A stretch of 62,958 nt of DNA, from NCBI GenBank assembly GCA_032251435.1, contig JAVVEH010000026.1, positions 1-62,958 of the forward strand, read 5' to 3'. Source of the stretch: JAVVEH01 sp032251435 (GTDB taxonomy: Bacteria > Verrucomicrobiota > Lentisphaeria > Oligosphaerales > MVZH01). Positions 1 to 9,073 of the stretch are shown here, piece by piece. Position 1 is the stretch's first letter; each line of letters starts with the position of its first letter. The notes under the pieces were generated by a model. It saw only the letters and a list, made by a program, of their open reading frames with translations, did no database searches and was not told where the DNA came from. Position numbers and translations under genes: made by a program.

Positions 1-157
1 CGATATTCGTTATTCCCTGTTCATCTGTTCATCATTCCCAAGTTTCAAGAAAGCGAAAACGAAGTCGGATTATTGACTTACTATTATTGAAAAGACCCCT
101 TTCACGGCCTACATTAACGCCCTGTGAAACGGCACCTGAAACACTGAGGAACAGCTC

Positions 158-2131
158 ATGTACACATCGACGATTATTGGCAAAATTCTTCGGGATCATC
201 TGGTTGAGGGGGAACTTGTTCCCGGGAATGAAATTAACGTCCGCATCGATCAGACGCTGTGCCAGGACGCCACCGGAACCATGGCTTTTCTGGAACTGGA
301 GGCCATGGGTGTCGATCGGGTAAAGACTGAACTATCCGTACAATATATCGACCACAATACCAGCCAGTTCGGTCCCGAAAATCATAATGATCATCTGTAT
401 CTTCAGTCCATCGCCGCCGCCAAGGGAGTTCACTTTTCCCGGCCCGGCAACGGGATCTGTCATCAAGTGCATTTGGAACGCTTTGGCGCGCCGGGCAAGA
501 CCCTGCTCGGATCCGACTCCCACACACCCACCAATGGCGGTTTAGGCATGATGGCTATTGGCGCCGGCGGCTTGGATGTCGCCGTGGCGATGGCCGGCGG
601 CCCATTCAAAATGACTGTTCCCGAAGTCATCGGGGTCCGGCTTACCGGCCACTTGCCCCCCTGGGTCGCGGCCAAGGATGTGATTCTGACATTGCTCTCC
701 ATCCTGACAACCAAAGGCAATGTGGGCCGCGCGATTGAATATTTTGGCCCCGGTGTCGGCACATTATCGGTGCCGGAACGGGCCACAATCACCAACATGG
801 GCGCCGAACTGGGAGTCACGACATCCATATTCCCGTCGGATGAGCTCACCCGCCAATTTTTAAAGGCCGAACAACGCGAAAACGTCTGGATTGAGCTGAA
901 GGCCGATGATGACACCGGCTACAGCCGGGTCATCGACATCGATTTAAGCGCCTTGCAGCCCATGGCCGCCTGTCCCAGCAGCCCGGATAATGTCAAAGCG
1001 GTCGCCGATTTAAACGATATTGATGTGGCTCAAGTGGTCATTGGCTCCTGCACAAACAGCTCGTTGAAAGACCTGTCCCTGGCGGCTGAAGTCCTGGCTG
1101 GCCGCACGGTCAACCCGAATTGCTGCCTGGCTATCGCTCCCGGCAGTCGGCAGGTGTTGGAAATGCTCGGAGAAAACGGCGGATTGACCACATTTATCAA
1201 AGCCGGCGCGCGCATCATTGAAAGCGCCTGCGGCCCATGCATCGGCCAAGGCTTGAGCCCCGCGTCCGGGACCGTTACTGTGCGCACCTTCAACCGTAAT
1301 TTTCCCCGCCGGACCGGCACGGTGAATGATCAATGCTATCTGGTCAGCGTCGAAACCGCGCTCGCCACCGCGCTCACGGGAAAGCTGACGGATCCGCGGA
1401 CATTGGGTCTCGACTATCCCGTCTGGGACACGCCTGAATCATTTTTGATTGATGACACCATGATCATTGAGCCGCCGCCGGCCGGTCAGAACCAAAATAT
1501 CGTCCGCAAAGAAACCATCGGCGATCCCCCCAACTGCGCCCCCTTCCCGGCGGATTTGGACGGTGAGGTTCTGGTCACCCTAGGGGATAAAATCACGACT
1601 GATCACATTATGCCCGCGGGTGTCTTTTTGAAATTACGCAGCAATATTCCCCTTTACGCGAAGGCGGTGTTCAATTGCCTGACCGAGGATGGCAAGCCCA
1701 GTTTCGCCGAATCAGCCGAAGCGGTCCGTGACCAGGGAAAAGCCGGTGTGATCATCGCTGGCGAGAGTTACGGCCAGGGATCTTCGCGCGAGCACGCCGC
1801 CATCTGTCCGATGTACCTGGGTGTCCGCGTGGTCGCCGCGCTCAGCATTGAACGCATTCACGCGGCGAACTTAGTGAACTTCGGCATTCTGCCGTTGATC
1901 ATCAAAACCGAAGAAGACCGCGCCGCGTTCAGTCCCGGGGACAGCTTCGTCATCGAAAATGTCTCCGGACAGTTAATCGCCGGCGGGGATATCCACATCC
2001 AGGTGACAAAGCGTGACGGCGGTGTCCGGTGGGTCGCCTGCTCGCACACGCTCTCCAGCCCGGATATTGAGATGGTGCTCGCCGGGGGCCGGTTGAATTT
2101 GGAAAAAACAAAGCTTGAATCACCGGCTTGA
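158..2131 (+). CDS. Aconitate hydratase, Aquifex/mycobacterial-type
   Basis: Predicted [4Fe-4S] dehydratase of 657 aa that interconverts citrate and isocitrate in the cytosol (TCA cycle). Seen: substrate-binding stretch DSHTPTNGGLG, then the cluster ligands in IGSCTNSS (Cys ~298) and CGPCIGQG (Cys ~358 and ~361). The C-terminal swivel domain follows, with GDKITTDHIMPAG (~477) and YGQGSSREHAA (~540). The length matches the compact Aquifex-type family (about 640-660 aa) rather than AcnA (about 890 aa). The ATG at 158 follows GAGGA at a proper distance, and the N-terminus (GKILRDHLVEGELVPG) lines up with the family start, so the gene appears complete. Homoaconitase or isopropylmalate isomerase large subunits are less likely, because both domains are fused in one chain. 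It stands alone, with 170 bp to the next gene. Confidence 0.93.
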   Translation: MYTSTIIGKILRDHLVEGELVPGNEINVRIDQTLCQDATGTMAFLELEAMGVDRVKTELSVQYIDHNTSQFGPENHNDHLYLQSIAAAKGVHFSRPGNGICHQVHLERFGAPGKTLLGSDSHTPTNGGLGMMAIGAGGLDVAVAMAGGPFKMTVPEVIGVRLTGHLPPWVAAKDVILTLLSILTTKGNVGRAIEYFGPGVGTLSVPERATITNMGAELGVTTSIFPSDELTRQFLKAEQRENVWIELKADDDTGYSRVIDIDLSALQPMAACPSSPDNVKAVADLNDIDVAQVVIGSCTNSSLKDLSLAAEVLAGRTVNPNCCLAIAPGSRQVLEMLGENGGLTTFIKAGARIIESACGPCIGQGLSPASGTVTVRTFNRNFPRRTGTVNDQCYLVSVETALATALTGKLTDPRTLGLDYPVWDTPESFLIDDTMIIEPPPAGQNQNIVRKETIGDPPNCAPFPADLDGEVLVTLGDKITTDHIMPAGVFLKLRSNIPLYAKAVFNCLTEDGKPSFAESAEAVRDQGKAGVIIAGESYGQGSSREHAAICPMYLGVRVVAALSIERIHAANLVNFGILPLIIKTEEDRAAFSPGDSFVIENVSGQLIAGGDIHIQVTKRDGGVRWVACSHTLSSPDIEMVLAGGRLNLEKTKLESPA

Positions 2132-2301
2132 GGTCAGGATGCTCTTATGAGGCCATGATCTCCGCGGAGTCCGCGGACGATGCTCACTGGTACAAAACAT
2201 TGCTTTTTCAGACAACAGGGTTAAGCTATGGAGTTCTCTTTGGCTGGCGGCTTTTTTGACTCCCGTGAACGTTCGATGAACCGTTTCAGGAAGGCGATGG
2301 A

Positions 2302-3111
2302 ATGGGGTTGGACAACATAAAAGTGTTGCGGCAAATTAACCGCGGCGGGCTGGCGGATATTTTCCTCGCTCAGACCCCCAAAGACGGACAAGTGGTCATC
2401 CGACGGCTTCACAAAGACCTCGTCTGGAAAGTGAAGCCGCATCTGTTTTTTCTGCGCGGGACTAGAATGCGCCGAAAGGTTTGTCCGCATCCGCGGATCG
2501 TCAGCCCGCTGAGAAGTGGACGGGACGGATTCTGTCCCTATGAAGTGTTGGAGTACGTGCCCGGGGAAAACCTTCGGGAATATATTCGTAAAAAAGATAA
2601 ACGCGTGCACGATTTGGCCTTGGATATTCTGCGGCAGGCCGCGGAAGGTGTCGCCAGGGTCCATGCGTTTAACTTGTTGCACTTGGACATCAAAGCGGAA
2701 AATGTTCTGGTTAATTTTGGTGAAACACGCGACGATCTCGTCGTTAAACTCACGGATTTCGATATGAGTCGGCGCGCCAAAGGGGTCGCCTGTAATTTTC
2801 GCTGCGGAACCGCCAGTTACATGGCCCCGGAGCAATTGACTCATGGGACTGTTTCTTTTTCCAATGATATTTTCGCCTTCGGGGTCATGGCGTATTTTAT
2901 GGTGACCGGACGCATGCCCTTCCACGGATGGACGGAAAAGGAGTTAAGAAAAAAACAAGCCAGCCAGTCATTTCAAGTTCTGGACGTGAAAAAATTAAAT
3001 GCCGGCCTGGCCCCGAAACTGGGCTGGATCATTAACCGGTGTCTTGAAAAAGATGTGAATCAACGCTTTCCAAGCATGGCCTATCTGGTGCAGGAACTGG
3101 GACGGTTGTGA
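2302..3111 (+). CDS. Ser/Thr protein kinase-like protein with degenerate active site
   Basis: A 269-aa bare kinase domain without transmembrane segment or extracellular sensor. Seen: a poor glycine loop (INRGGLADIF). The beta3 lysine position reads VVIRRL (Arg ~34), and the alphaC glutamate position reads FLRG (Gly ~53). The catalytic loop is HLDIKAEN (Asp 129, Lys 131, Asn 134 kept; Arg of HRD replaced). The metal-binding motif is DFD instead of DFG (152-154), and SYMAPEQ is intact. The Lys-Glu salt bridge that normally positions ATP is therefore missing on both sides, so it may be a pseudokinase or a weak kinase. Start ATG 2302 follows AGGAAGG. It is encoded 40 bp upstream of the L,D-transpeptidase and the accA run, on the same strand. 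Family assignment is firm; activity is uncertain. Confidence 0.82.
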   Translation: MGLDNIKVLRQINRGGLADIFLAQTPKDGQVVIRRLHKDLVWKVKPHLFFLRGTRMRRKVCPHPRIVSPLRSGRDGFCPYEVLEYVPGENLREYIRKKDKRVHDLALDILRQAAEGVARVHAFNLLHLDIKAENVLVNFGETRDDLVVKLTDFDMSRRAKGVACNFRCGTASYMAPEQLTHGTVSFSNDIFAFGVMAYFMVTGRMPFHGWTEKELRKKQASQSFQVLDVKKLNAGLAPKLGWIINRCLEKDVNQRFPSMAYLVQELGRL

Positions 3112-3151
3112 CCGCCGCGGGGGCTGGTTCCCAGATTAAATCAAACGGACA

Positions 3152-4132
3152 ATGAATCCTTACTACAAATATCCACTCCTTGTCATCCTCGCCTTGAGCG
3201 TTATCGGTTTGGCCTTTCTCATTTACCAAAAGCTCCCGGAAAAACCGCCCGTCCCGATCGAGACTGAGGAGGTCTCGCCGACGATATCCACCAGGCCGGC
3301 AAGCGGCGCCCCCACGCCGCTCCCAGTCTCTCACGACCCGGCCGAATCTTCTAAACCGCCGCTCACGCCGCCTCCGGAAACACCCTCTGTCACACAGAGA
3401 AACCTGATTAAGGCCGCCCGGTTAAAACTCGCGCAGACAGACTTGCTCGGGGCCCGCCAACTGGCCGAACAGGTGCTCAAACTGCCTGGCGCTGAGGCGC
3501 ACACGCCGATTTGGGGCGAAGCCGCGGAGATTATCAGCCAAGTCAACACGACACTGATCAACGGGGATGCCCCGGCACCGGAAAAGGTCCGGTATGAAGT
3601 CCGATCCGGGGATAATTTGGTCACCATCGCCCGGGCCCACAACACCACCGTCGCGGCGCTGATCCGCGGCAATAACACGATCGACCGCGGAGACGCGACC
3701 ATCTATCCGGGCATGGTCTTCAATATTTACCGGGGCAAATGGACTATCGTGGCCTCTAAACGTCACTTTACCTTGACCCTCAACGACGGCGACCGGTTGT
3801 TCAAACTCTACCATGTGGCTATTGGTAAGGAAGGGCGCACGCCGGTGGGAACATTTAAGATCAAGAATAAATTGCGGGAACCGGCTTGGACACCTCCGGG
3901 GAAAAACATCCCATTCGGTGATCCTGAGAATGTTCTGGGCACACGCTGGCTGGGCATTGTCCCGACGGGCGCCACGGACCCGTCTTTACGCGGATACGGC
4001 ATTCACGGGACGTGGGAGCCCCAAAGCATCGGCTCGGCGGCGAGTCAAGGATGCCTGCGTATGCATAATAAAGATGTTGAAGAGCTCTTTGACATCGTTC
4101 CGGTGGGAACACCGGTCATCATAAAGGACTGA
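3152..4132 (+). CDS. LysM domain L,D-transpeptidase (YkuD family)
   Basis: A 326-aa membrane-anchored cell-wall enzyme. Seen: short cytoplasmic start, one transmembrane helix (~8-26), a proline-rich linker, a LysM peptidoglycan-binding domain (~146-195, with YEVRSGDNLVTIA), and a YkuD catalytic domain (~198-326). The active-site signature is present: His in GYGIHGT (~284) and the nucleophile in SQGCLRM (Cys ~301). By family knowledge it would make 3-3 peptidoglycan cross-links or attach proteins to peptidoglycan in the periplasm. The stop codon lies 5 nt before accA, so the two are probably co-transcribed. No strong ribosome site is visible before ATG 3152, but the membrane segment starts right after it. 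Confident on family; the exact reaction (3-3 link versus lipoprotein attachment) is open. Confidence 0.9.
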   Translation: MNPYYKYPLLVILALSVIGLAFLIYQKLPEKPPVPIETEEVSPTISTRPASGAPTPLPVSHDPAESSKPPLTPPPETPSVTQRNLIKAARLKLAQTDLLGARQLAEQVLKLPGAEAHTPIWGEAAEIISQVNTTLINGDAPAPEKVRYEVRSGDNLVTIARAHNTTVAALIRGNNTIDRGDATIYPGMVFNIYRGKWTIVASKRHFTLTLNDGDRLFKLYHVAIGKEGRTPVGTFKIKNKLREPAWTPPGKNIPFGDPENVLGTRWLGIVPTGATDPSLRGYGIHGTWEPQSIGSAASQGCLRMHNKDVEELFDIVPVGTPVIIKD

Positions 4133-4137
4133 TTGGC

Positions 4138-5103
4138 ATGGCTAAAACCACTTTAGAATTTGAACAACCCATTTTCGACTTGGAACAGAAACTGGCGGAT
4201 CTGCGGGCCTTCAGCCAGCATAATGATGTGGATGTCTCCGCCGGCATCCACGAGTTGGAACAAAAAATAGCCGCTGAGAAAAAACGGGTTTTCGGCACGT
4301 TAACCCCCTGGCAACGGGTGCGGGTGGCCCGGCATCCGGAGCGCCCTCTGCCCACGGACTATATCGACCGGATCTTTGATGATTTTCTCGAGTTTAAAGG
4401 TGATCGGCGCTTTGCCGATGATCAAGCGATTATCGGGGGGTTCGCGAAGCTGAACGGGCGGGCGGTCATGCTGATCGCCAGCCGTAAAGGCCGGAATTTA
4501 AAAGACAACGTCGAAACAAATTTCGGCAGCGCTCATCCGGAGGGGTACCGGAAAGCCCTTCGTCTGATGCAAGTGGCGGATAAAGCCAATGTGCCCATTA
4601 TCTGCCTGATCGACACGCCGGGCGCCTATCCGGGTGTCGGCGCGGAAGAACGGCATATCGCCGAGGCGATCGCCGTCAACCTGCGCGAGATGTTCACCCT
4701 GACGGTCCCCATCGTCTGCGTGGTGATTGGCGAGGGGGGCAGTGGCGGCGCCTTAGGGATCGGCTGCGGCAACCGCGTCCTGGTCATGGAAAACGCGTAC
4801 TACTCCGTCATCACGCCCGAAGGCTGCGCAGCCATTCTCTGGCGGGACGCCAGCCAGGCGCCGAAAGCCGCTGAGGTGTTAAAACTCACAGGCGCCGATT
4901 TGATGAAATTTGACATCATCGACGGAATCGTTCCCGAACCCATGGGCGGAGCGCATCGTGATTGGGACGCCGCGGCGGCCGCGCTCGCCGAAACGCTGGA
5001 AACTCAACTCGAGGATCTTCAATCCATGTCCCCGGAAGAGTTGCTCACCCAACGGTACGAGCGGTTTCGAAAAATTGGCGTGTTTGAGGAAAATCAAGGG
5101 TAA
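4138..5103 (+). CDS. accA: Acetyl-CoA carboxylase carboxyltransferase subunit alpha
   Basis: A 321-aa alpha subunit of the carboxyltransferase that, with AccD, moves the carboxyl group from biotin to acetyl-CoA to give malonyl-CoA for fatty-acid synthesis. Seen: N-terminal coiled region (FEQPIFDLEQKLADLR), RHPERPLPTDYIDRI, HPEGYRKALRLM, the oxyanion and CoA region DTPGAYPGVGAEERHIAEAI, GEGGSGGALGIG, and SVITPEGCAAILWRD. Length is typical (about 315-325 aa). It starts 5 nt after the transpeptidase stop and ends 6 nt before the acetyltransferase, a tight operon arrangement. accD, accB and accC are not in the window. The segment before HPEGYRK (RKGRNLKDNVETNFGS) is slightly unusual for the family, but nothing essential looks lost. 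Confidence 0.96.
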   Translation: MAKTTLEFEQPIFDLEQKLADLRAFSQHNDVDVSAGIHELEQKIAAEKKRVFGTLTPWQRVRVARHPERPLPTDYIDRIFDDFLEFKGDRRFADDQAIIGGFAKLNGRAVMLIASRKGRNLKDNVETNFGSAHPEGYRKALRLMQVADKANVPIICLIDTPGAYPGVGAEERHIAEAIAVNLREMFTLTVPIVCVVIGEGGSGGALGIGCGNRVLVMENAYYSVITPEGCAAILWRDASQAPKAAEVLKLTGADLMKFDIIDGIVPEPMGGAHRDWDAAAAALAETLETQLEDLQSMSPEELLTQRYERFRKIGVFEENQG

Positions 5104-5109
5104 TCAGCC

Positions 5110-5586
5110 GTGACCACATTTGCGACCGCTCAGCGGAAACACGCGCGGGTGATTCATGATTTTCTCGCGGATTGCGCCCGGGCCGGCGAAGTGTTGCCCA
5201 GACCAATCCACGAGATTCGTCACCATATCGCTGATTTTATTGTCGCCATGGACCCGGACAACCGGGTCATCGGTTGCGTGGCGTTGCGGGATTATGGAAA
5301 GGGGCTTTTTGAAGTCCGGTCCTTAGTTGTCGATGAAGGCAATCGCGGACAGGGGTTGGGGTCCCGGCTGGTGATGCAGTGCCTGGAGTTGGCCGTGAAA
5401 CGGGGAGCTCACTCACTTTTCGCCCTGACCTATCATCCGGACTTGTTCACGCGGCAGGGGTTTGCCGTGGTGCCCAAAGAACGTTTTCCCCAGAAGGTAT
5501 GGGCGGATTGCCGGCACTGCGCCAAACAAGACCGCTGCGACGAGATCGCTCTGGTCATTGATTTAACCCGGCCGACTGGCGAATAA
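5110..5586 (+). CDS. argA: Short-form N-acetylglutamate synthase-like GNAT acetyltransferase
   Basis: A 158-aa GNAT-fold acetyltransferase starting at GTG 5110, 6 nt after accA. Seen: acetyl-CoA binding loop NRGQGLGSRLV (~78-88), LTYHPDLFTRQGF, and a C-terminal cysteine-containing signature (KVWADCRHC followed by QDRCDEIAL). That last block is typical of the minimal ArgA / N-acetylglutamate synthase proteins found in Geobacter, Mycobacterium and many other phyla, which lack the kinase-like domain of E. coli ArgA. If so, it makes N-acetylglutamate, the first arginine precursor. The symbol is an inference from that signature; a generic GNAT enzyme is the alternative. Position between accA and ruvB gives no metabolic hint, as no other arg genes are near. 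Confidence 0.75.
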   Translation: MTTFATAQRKHARVIHDFLADCARAGEVLPRPIHEIRHHIADFIVAMDPDNRVIGCVALRDYGKGLFEVRSLVVDEGNRGQGLGSRLVMQCLELAVKRGAHSLFALTYHPDLFTRQGFAVVPKERFPQKVWADCRHCAKQDRCDEIALVIDLTRPTGE

Positions 5587-5644
5587 GGCGCGACCGCCTC
5601 TCCGCCCCGGTGACGCTGAAACTGAAAACCTGGAAACCAAACCC

Positions 5645-6703
5645 TTGAATCCGCCACATCCAACTGAACCCACGGACCGCTTCATCACGTCCCAGATGAA
5701 CCGAAAAGAAGAGGCGGTAGACGCGACATTGCGGCCGCAGTGCTTCGCTGATTATCCGGGGCAGGAGCGCGTTAAAGAACGCCTGAAGATCGTGGTGCAA
5801 GCCGCGGCGGAACGGGATGAGCCCATGGGCCATCTGCTTCTCAGCGGTCCCCCCGGATTGGGCAAAACCACCCTCGCCTACATTGTCGCCAACGCCCGGG
5901 GCAAACATATCAAGTCCACCAGCGCGCCGGTCATTGAGAAGCCCGGCGATTTGGCGGGTTTGTTGACCGGCATGGAAGAAGGTGATTTCCTCTTCATTGA
6001 TGAAATCCACCGCCTGTCCACCACAATTGAGGAATATTTGTACAGCGCCATGGAGGATTTTGTCATCGACATTATGCTCGACCAAGGCGCCGGCGCCCGA
6101 TCCGTGAGACTCAATCTTCCCCGTTTCACCTTGATCGGCGCGACAACCCGGCAGGGCAGCATCTCCGCCCCCCTGCGCTCCCGCTTCGGACTGTCCTGCC
6201 GTTTGGATTACTACTCAGCGGAAACCCTGGCGGTCATCCTCAATCGGTCGGCGGACATTTTAAAGGTGGCTTCAGAGCCCGCGGGGTTGGGAGAAATCGC
6301 CCGCCGCAGCCGGGGTACTCCGCGCATCGCCAACAACCTTCTCTGCTGGGTCCGCGACTACGCCCAAGTCAGAGGCGCTAATGTCGTTGAGGAAGACATC
6401 GCCAAAATGGCGCTTGAGTTACTGGATATTGACAGTGATGGCTTGGATGAGATGGACAATCGTCTACTGGAAGCGGTGTTACACAAATTCGGGGGGGGGC
6501 CGGTCGGCCTGAAAACCATCGCGGTGGCCATTGGTGAGGATGTGGGAACCATTGAGGAAGTGTACGAGCCCTTTCTCATTCAAGAAGGGTACCTCATGCG
6601 CACGCCGCAAGGGCGGGTGGCCACCGCCAAAGCGGCGGAGCGGTTTGGCGCCCGGCTGGGTGGAAGATCACGGAACGCCCAGCAACCCACCCTGTTTAAT
6701 TAA
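5645..6703 (+). CDS. ruvB: Holliday junction branch-migration ATPase RuvB
   Basis: A 352-aa AAA+ motor that, as a hexamer with RuvA, drives Holliday-junction branch migration in recombination repair. Seen: LRPQCFADYPGQ start of the AAA+ core, Walker A GPPGLGKTTLA, Walker B FIDEIHRLS, sensor ATTRQGSISAPLRSRFG, then the small domain and a winged-helix C-terminus (GPVGLKTIAVAIGED). I prefer the TTG at 5645 over ATG 5696 because residues DRFITS upstream of the ATG match the conserved N-terminus of the family. No clear Shine-Dalgarno precedes the TTG. The gene lies 58 bp after the acetyltransferase on the same strand. ruvA and ruvC are not in the window. Confidence 0.95.
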   Translation: MNPPHPTEPTDRFITSQMNRKEEAVDATLRPQCFADYPGQERVKERLKIVVQAAAERDEPMGHLLLSGPPGLGKTTLAYIVANARGKHIKSTSAPVIEKPGDLAGLLTGMEEGDFLFIDEIHRLSTTIEEYLYSAMEDFVIDIMLDQGAGARSVRLNLPRFTLIGATTRQGSISAPLRSRFGLSCRLDYYSAETLAVILNRSADILKVASEPAGLGEIARRSRGTPRIANNLLCWVRDYAQVRGANVVEEDIAKMALELLDIDSDGLDEMDNRLLEAVLHKFGGGPVGLKTIAVAIGEDVGTIEEVYEPFLIQEGYLMRTPQGRVATAKAAERFGARLGGRSRNAQQPTLFN

Positions 6704-6776
6704 CCGGTGAACGCCTGAATGACCGCGCGGAAGTGACCGCCCGATCCCGATCCGCCACACGTGACCGGGCGTGTCA

Positions 6777-7007
6777 TCAGAACGGGCAATGACCGCCGCC
6801 GCAGGCGCCGCTGACGGGACACCCGCCTTGGGCGGCGCACGGACCGCCCCCGCCGGAGGACGCGACCGCGGGGCTGAAGGTTGAAAACACTTTACGAAGC
6901 GTTTTCTCCCCGCAGGCCGGACAGGTTGACGGAATATCCCCATCGTTGCGGACCAGCTTTTCAAAAAGATGACCGCAGCTCTCGCATGTGTATTCAAACA
7001 AAGGCAT
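6777..7007 (-). CDS. FmdB-type zinc ribbon protein
   Basis: A 76-aa small protein of the FmdB/CxxC_CxxC_SSSS family. Seen: MPLFEYTCESCGHLFE and CPACGE form a CxxC...CxxC zinc ribbon, followed by RKVFSTFSP and a glycine/cysteine-rich tail (GGPCAAQGGCP). The open frame extends upstream to 7031, but on the minus strand an AGGAG lies 7 nt before the ATG at 7007, and homologues begin MP.Y.Y.C..C, so the shorter start is used. Function in the family is unclear; members were named from regulation of formamidase genes. It is convergent with ruvB (73 bp apart) and divergent from lepA. Confidence 0.85.
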   Translation of the reverse strand: MPLFEYTCESCGHLFEKLVRNDGDIPSTCPACGEKTLRKVFSTFSPAVASSGGGGPCAAQGGCPVSGACGGGHCPF

Positions 7008-7216
7008 GCTGTTCTCCTGTAAACGAGTCATTGAAGGGCTGGAGACAGTTCCGAAGGCTGATTGCTTCCATCAAACCACGCCTTCCAGCCTACCGACCGG
7101 AACACGACGGGAAATACCACTCGGGGGGACTGGTCAAACCATACTTGAGTGTGTACATTGCACTCTCTGAAAATAAACCTTTAGCGACGCTTTTCAACGC
7201 CTGTTTTTTAGTTAAT

Positions 7217-9028
7217 ATGCCCGACAGAAAACATCTCGAACAAACCCGTAATTTCGCTATCATCGCCCATATCGACCACGGGAAGTCCACCCTGGCTGAC
7301 CGCTTTCTGCAACACACGCAAAGCGTGAATGAACGCGACTTCCAGGACCAGATGTTGGATGATATGGACTTGGAGCGGGAACGCGGCATCACGATAAAAT
7401 CCCATCCGGTGCTGATGAAATACACCGCCCCGGATGGTCAGACATACCGCCTGAACCTCATCGACACCCCCGGTCACGTGGATTTCGCTTACGAGGTCAG
7501 CCGCAGTCTGGCCGCCTGCGAGGGCGCCATTCTCGTCATTGACGCCGCTCAAGGAGTCCAGGCTCAGACCGTATCCAATGTGAACCTGGCCTTGCGGCAA
7601 AACTTGGAATTGGTGCCGGTGATCAATAAAATAGATCTGCCCGCCGCGGACTTGGACACGTGCCATGAGCAAATGGAGGAAATCCTCACCATTCCCGCGG
7701 AAGACGCTTTGCCCGCCAGCGCCAAGGCGGATATCGGCATCGATGAGATTCTCGCCGCGGTCGTCGACCGGGTGCCGCATCCGCCGATTCCCGAGGACGA
7801 CATTTTACGGGCGCTGGTCTTCGACTCTGTTTATAACCCTTTCCGGGGCGTGGTCACCTACGTCCGGGTCATGAGCGGGGTTCTGAAAAGCGGCGACAAA
7901 GTGAAACTTTTCGGCAGTGAGATCACCACGGATCTAAAAGAAGTCGGCGTGTTCAGTCCAACCATGACCGCTTGCAAGCTGTTGCAAGCCGGTGATGTGG
8001 GCTATGTGATCACGTCCATCCGTAATCCGGGTGATATAAAAATTGGCGACACGCTCACCACCCACCCCGTCGGTTGCCGCGCGCCGCTGCCGGGCTTTCA
8101 GGAAAGCCAGCCGAAAGTGTTCAGCGGCATTTATCCCGTGGACACCCGGGATTACGAAAATCTTAAATTCAGCATCTCCAAGCTGCAACTTAACGACGCG
8201 GCCTTTGTCGCCCAACCGGAAAGCTCCATCGCCCTCGGGGCCGGGTTCCGCTGCGGTTTTCTCGGATTGTTACACATGGAAATCATTCAGGAACGGTTGC
8301 GCCGGGAATACGACATGGACATTATTCTCACCTATCCCAGCGTCGAATACCATGTGTATCTCAAGGACGGTGAGATGGTTCGCCTGGACAATCCCGTCCA
8401 CATGCCTGACCCCTCGTCCATTGACCGGATTGAAGAGCCAATCATTGACGCGCGCGTCATGACCCCCACCGCCTACCTGGGCGCAATCATGAATTTGATC
8501 ATGGAACGGCGGGGAGAAGTCACGGAAACCCATAATGTGGACAAACACCACGTGATGATTCACGCCTTGGTGCCGCTGCACGAGATTATTGTTGAGTTCT
8601 ATGACAAACTCAAGAGCATGACGCGCGGATACGGCAGCTTGGATTACGAATCCGCCGGCTATCGGGCGGCCGCCATGGTGAAGCTCGAAATGCTGGTCAA
8701 CGGCGAACCCGTGGACGCGTTTTCATCCATCGTTCATCGTGATCACGCCGCCGCCCGCGGGCGGCAAATCGTCGAACGGCTCAAGGATGTGATTCACCCC
8801 CAGATGTTTAAAATAGCCCTGCAAGCCGCGGTGGGCGGGAAAGTCGTCGCCCGCGAAGATGTGCGCGCCCTGCGCAAAAATGTGACCGCGAAATGCTACG
8901 GGGGTGATATCACCCGAAAGCGGAAGTTGCTGGAAAAGCAGAAAGAAGGCAAAAAGAAAATGAAGCAGGTGGGGAGAGTGGAAATTCCCCAGGAAGCCTT
9001 CGTCGCCGTCCTCAAAGCCAAGGAATAA
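7217..9028 (+). CDS. lepA: Translation elongation factor 4 (LepA)
   Basis: A 603-aa ribosomal GTPase that acts on stalled or mistranslocated ribosomes. Seen: G1 AHIDHGKST, G2/switch region RERGITIKS, G3 DTPGHVDF, G4 NKID, and EF-G-like domains II, III and V. The LepA-specific C-terminal domain ends with DITRKRKLLEKQKEGKK. The open frame reaches back to 6881, but only ATG 7217 gives the family N-terminus (HLEQTRNFAIIAHID) and the standard length of about 600 aa. The region before it overlaps the divergent fmdB gene. It is followed 45 bp later by signal peptidase I, the classical lepA-lepB order. Confidence 0.96.
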   Translation: MPDRKHLEQTRNFAIIAHIDHGKSTLADRFLQHTQSVNERDFQDQMLDDMDLERERGITIKSHPVLMKYTAPDGQTYRLNLIDTPGHVDFAYEVSRSLAACEGAILVIDAAQGVQAQTVSNVNLALRQNLELVPVINKIDLPAADLDTCHEQMEEILTIPAEDALPASAKADIGIDEILAAVVDRVPHPPIPEDDILRALVFDSVYNPFRGVVTYVRVMSGVLKSGDKVKLFGSEITTDLKEVGVFSPTMTACKLLQAGDVGYVITSIRNPGDIKIGDTLTTHPVGCRAPLPGFQESQPKVFSGIYPVDTRDYENLKFSISKLQLNDAAFVAQPESSIALGAGFRCGFLGLLHMEIIQERLRREYDMDIILTYPSVEYHVYLKDGEMVRLDNPVHMPDPSSIDRIEEPIIDARVMTPTAYLGAIMNLIMERRGEVTETHNVDKHHVMIHALVPLHEIIVEFYDKLKSMTRGYGSLDYESAGYRAAAMVKLEMLVNGEPVDAFSSIVHRDHAAARGRQIVERLKDVIHPQMFKIALQAAVGGKVVAREDVRALRKNVTAKCYGGDITRKRKLLEKQKEGKKKMKQVGRVEIPQEAFVAVLKAKE

Positions 9029-9073
9029 CACGTCTGTTTATGCAGACCCTCGTAATCTGGAATATTCCCTCAC

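Noticed and set aside
72..96. Sigma-70 promoter upstream of aconitase (TTGACT, TACTAT)
   Set aside because: The two boxes are almost adjacent instead of about 17 bp apart; no good alternative pair was found.
2228..2323. Short open frame of 31 codons overlapping the kinase start
   Set aside because: No ribosome site, no hydrophobic or regulatory pattern, and it overlaps the kinase start in another frame; chance ORF.
6881..7216. 5' extension of the lepA frame
   Set aside because: Overlaps the divergent fmdB gene, adds 112 residues unknown in EF4, and the family start is at 7217.
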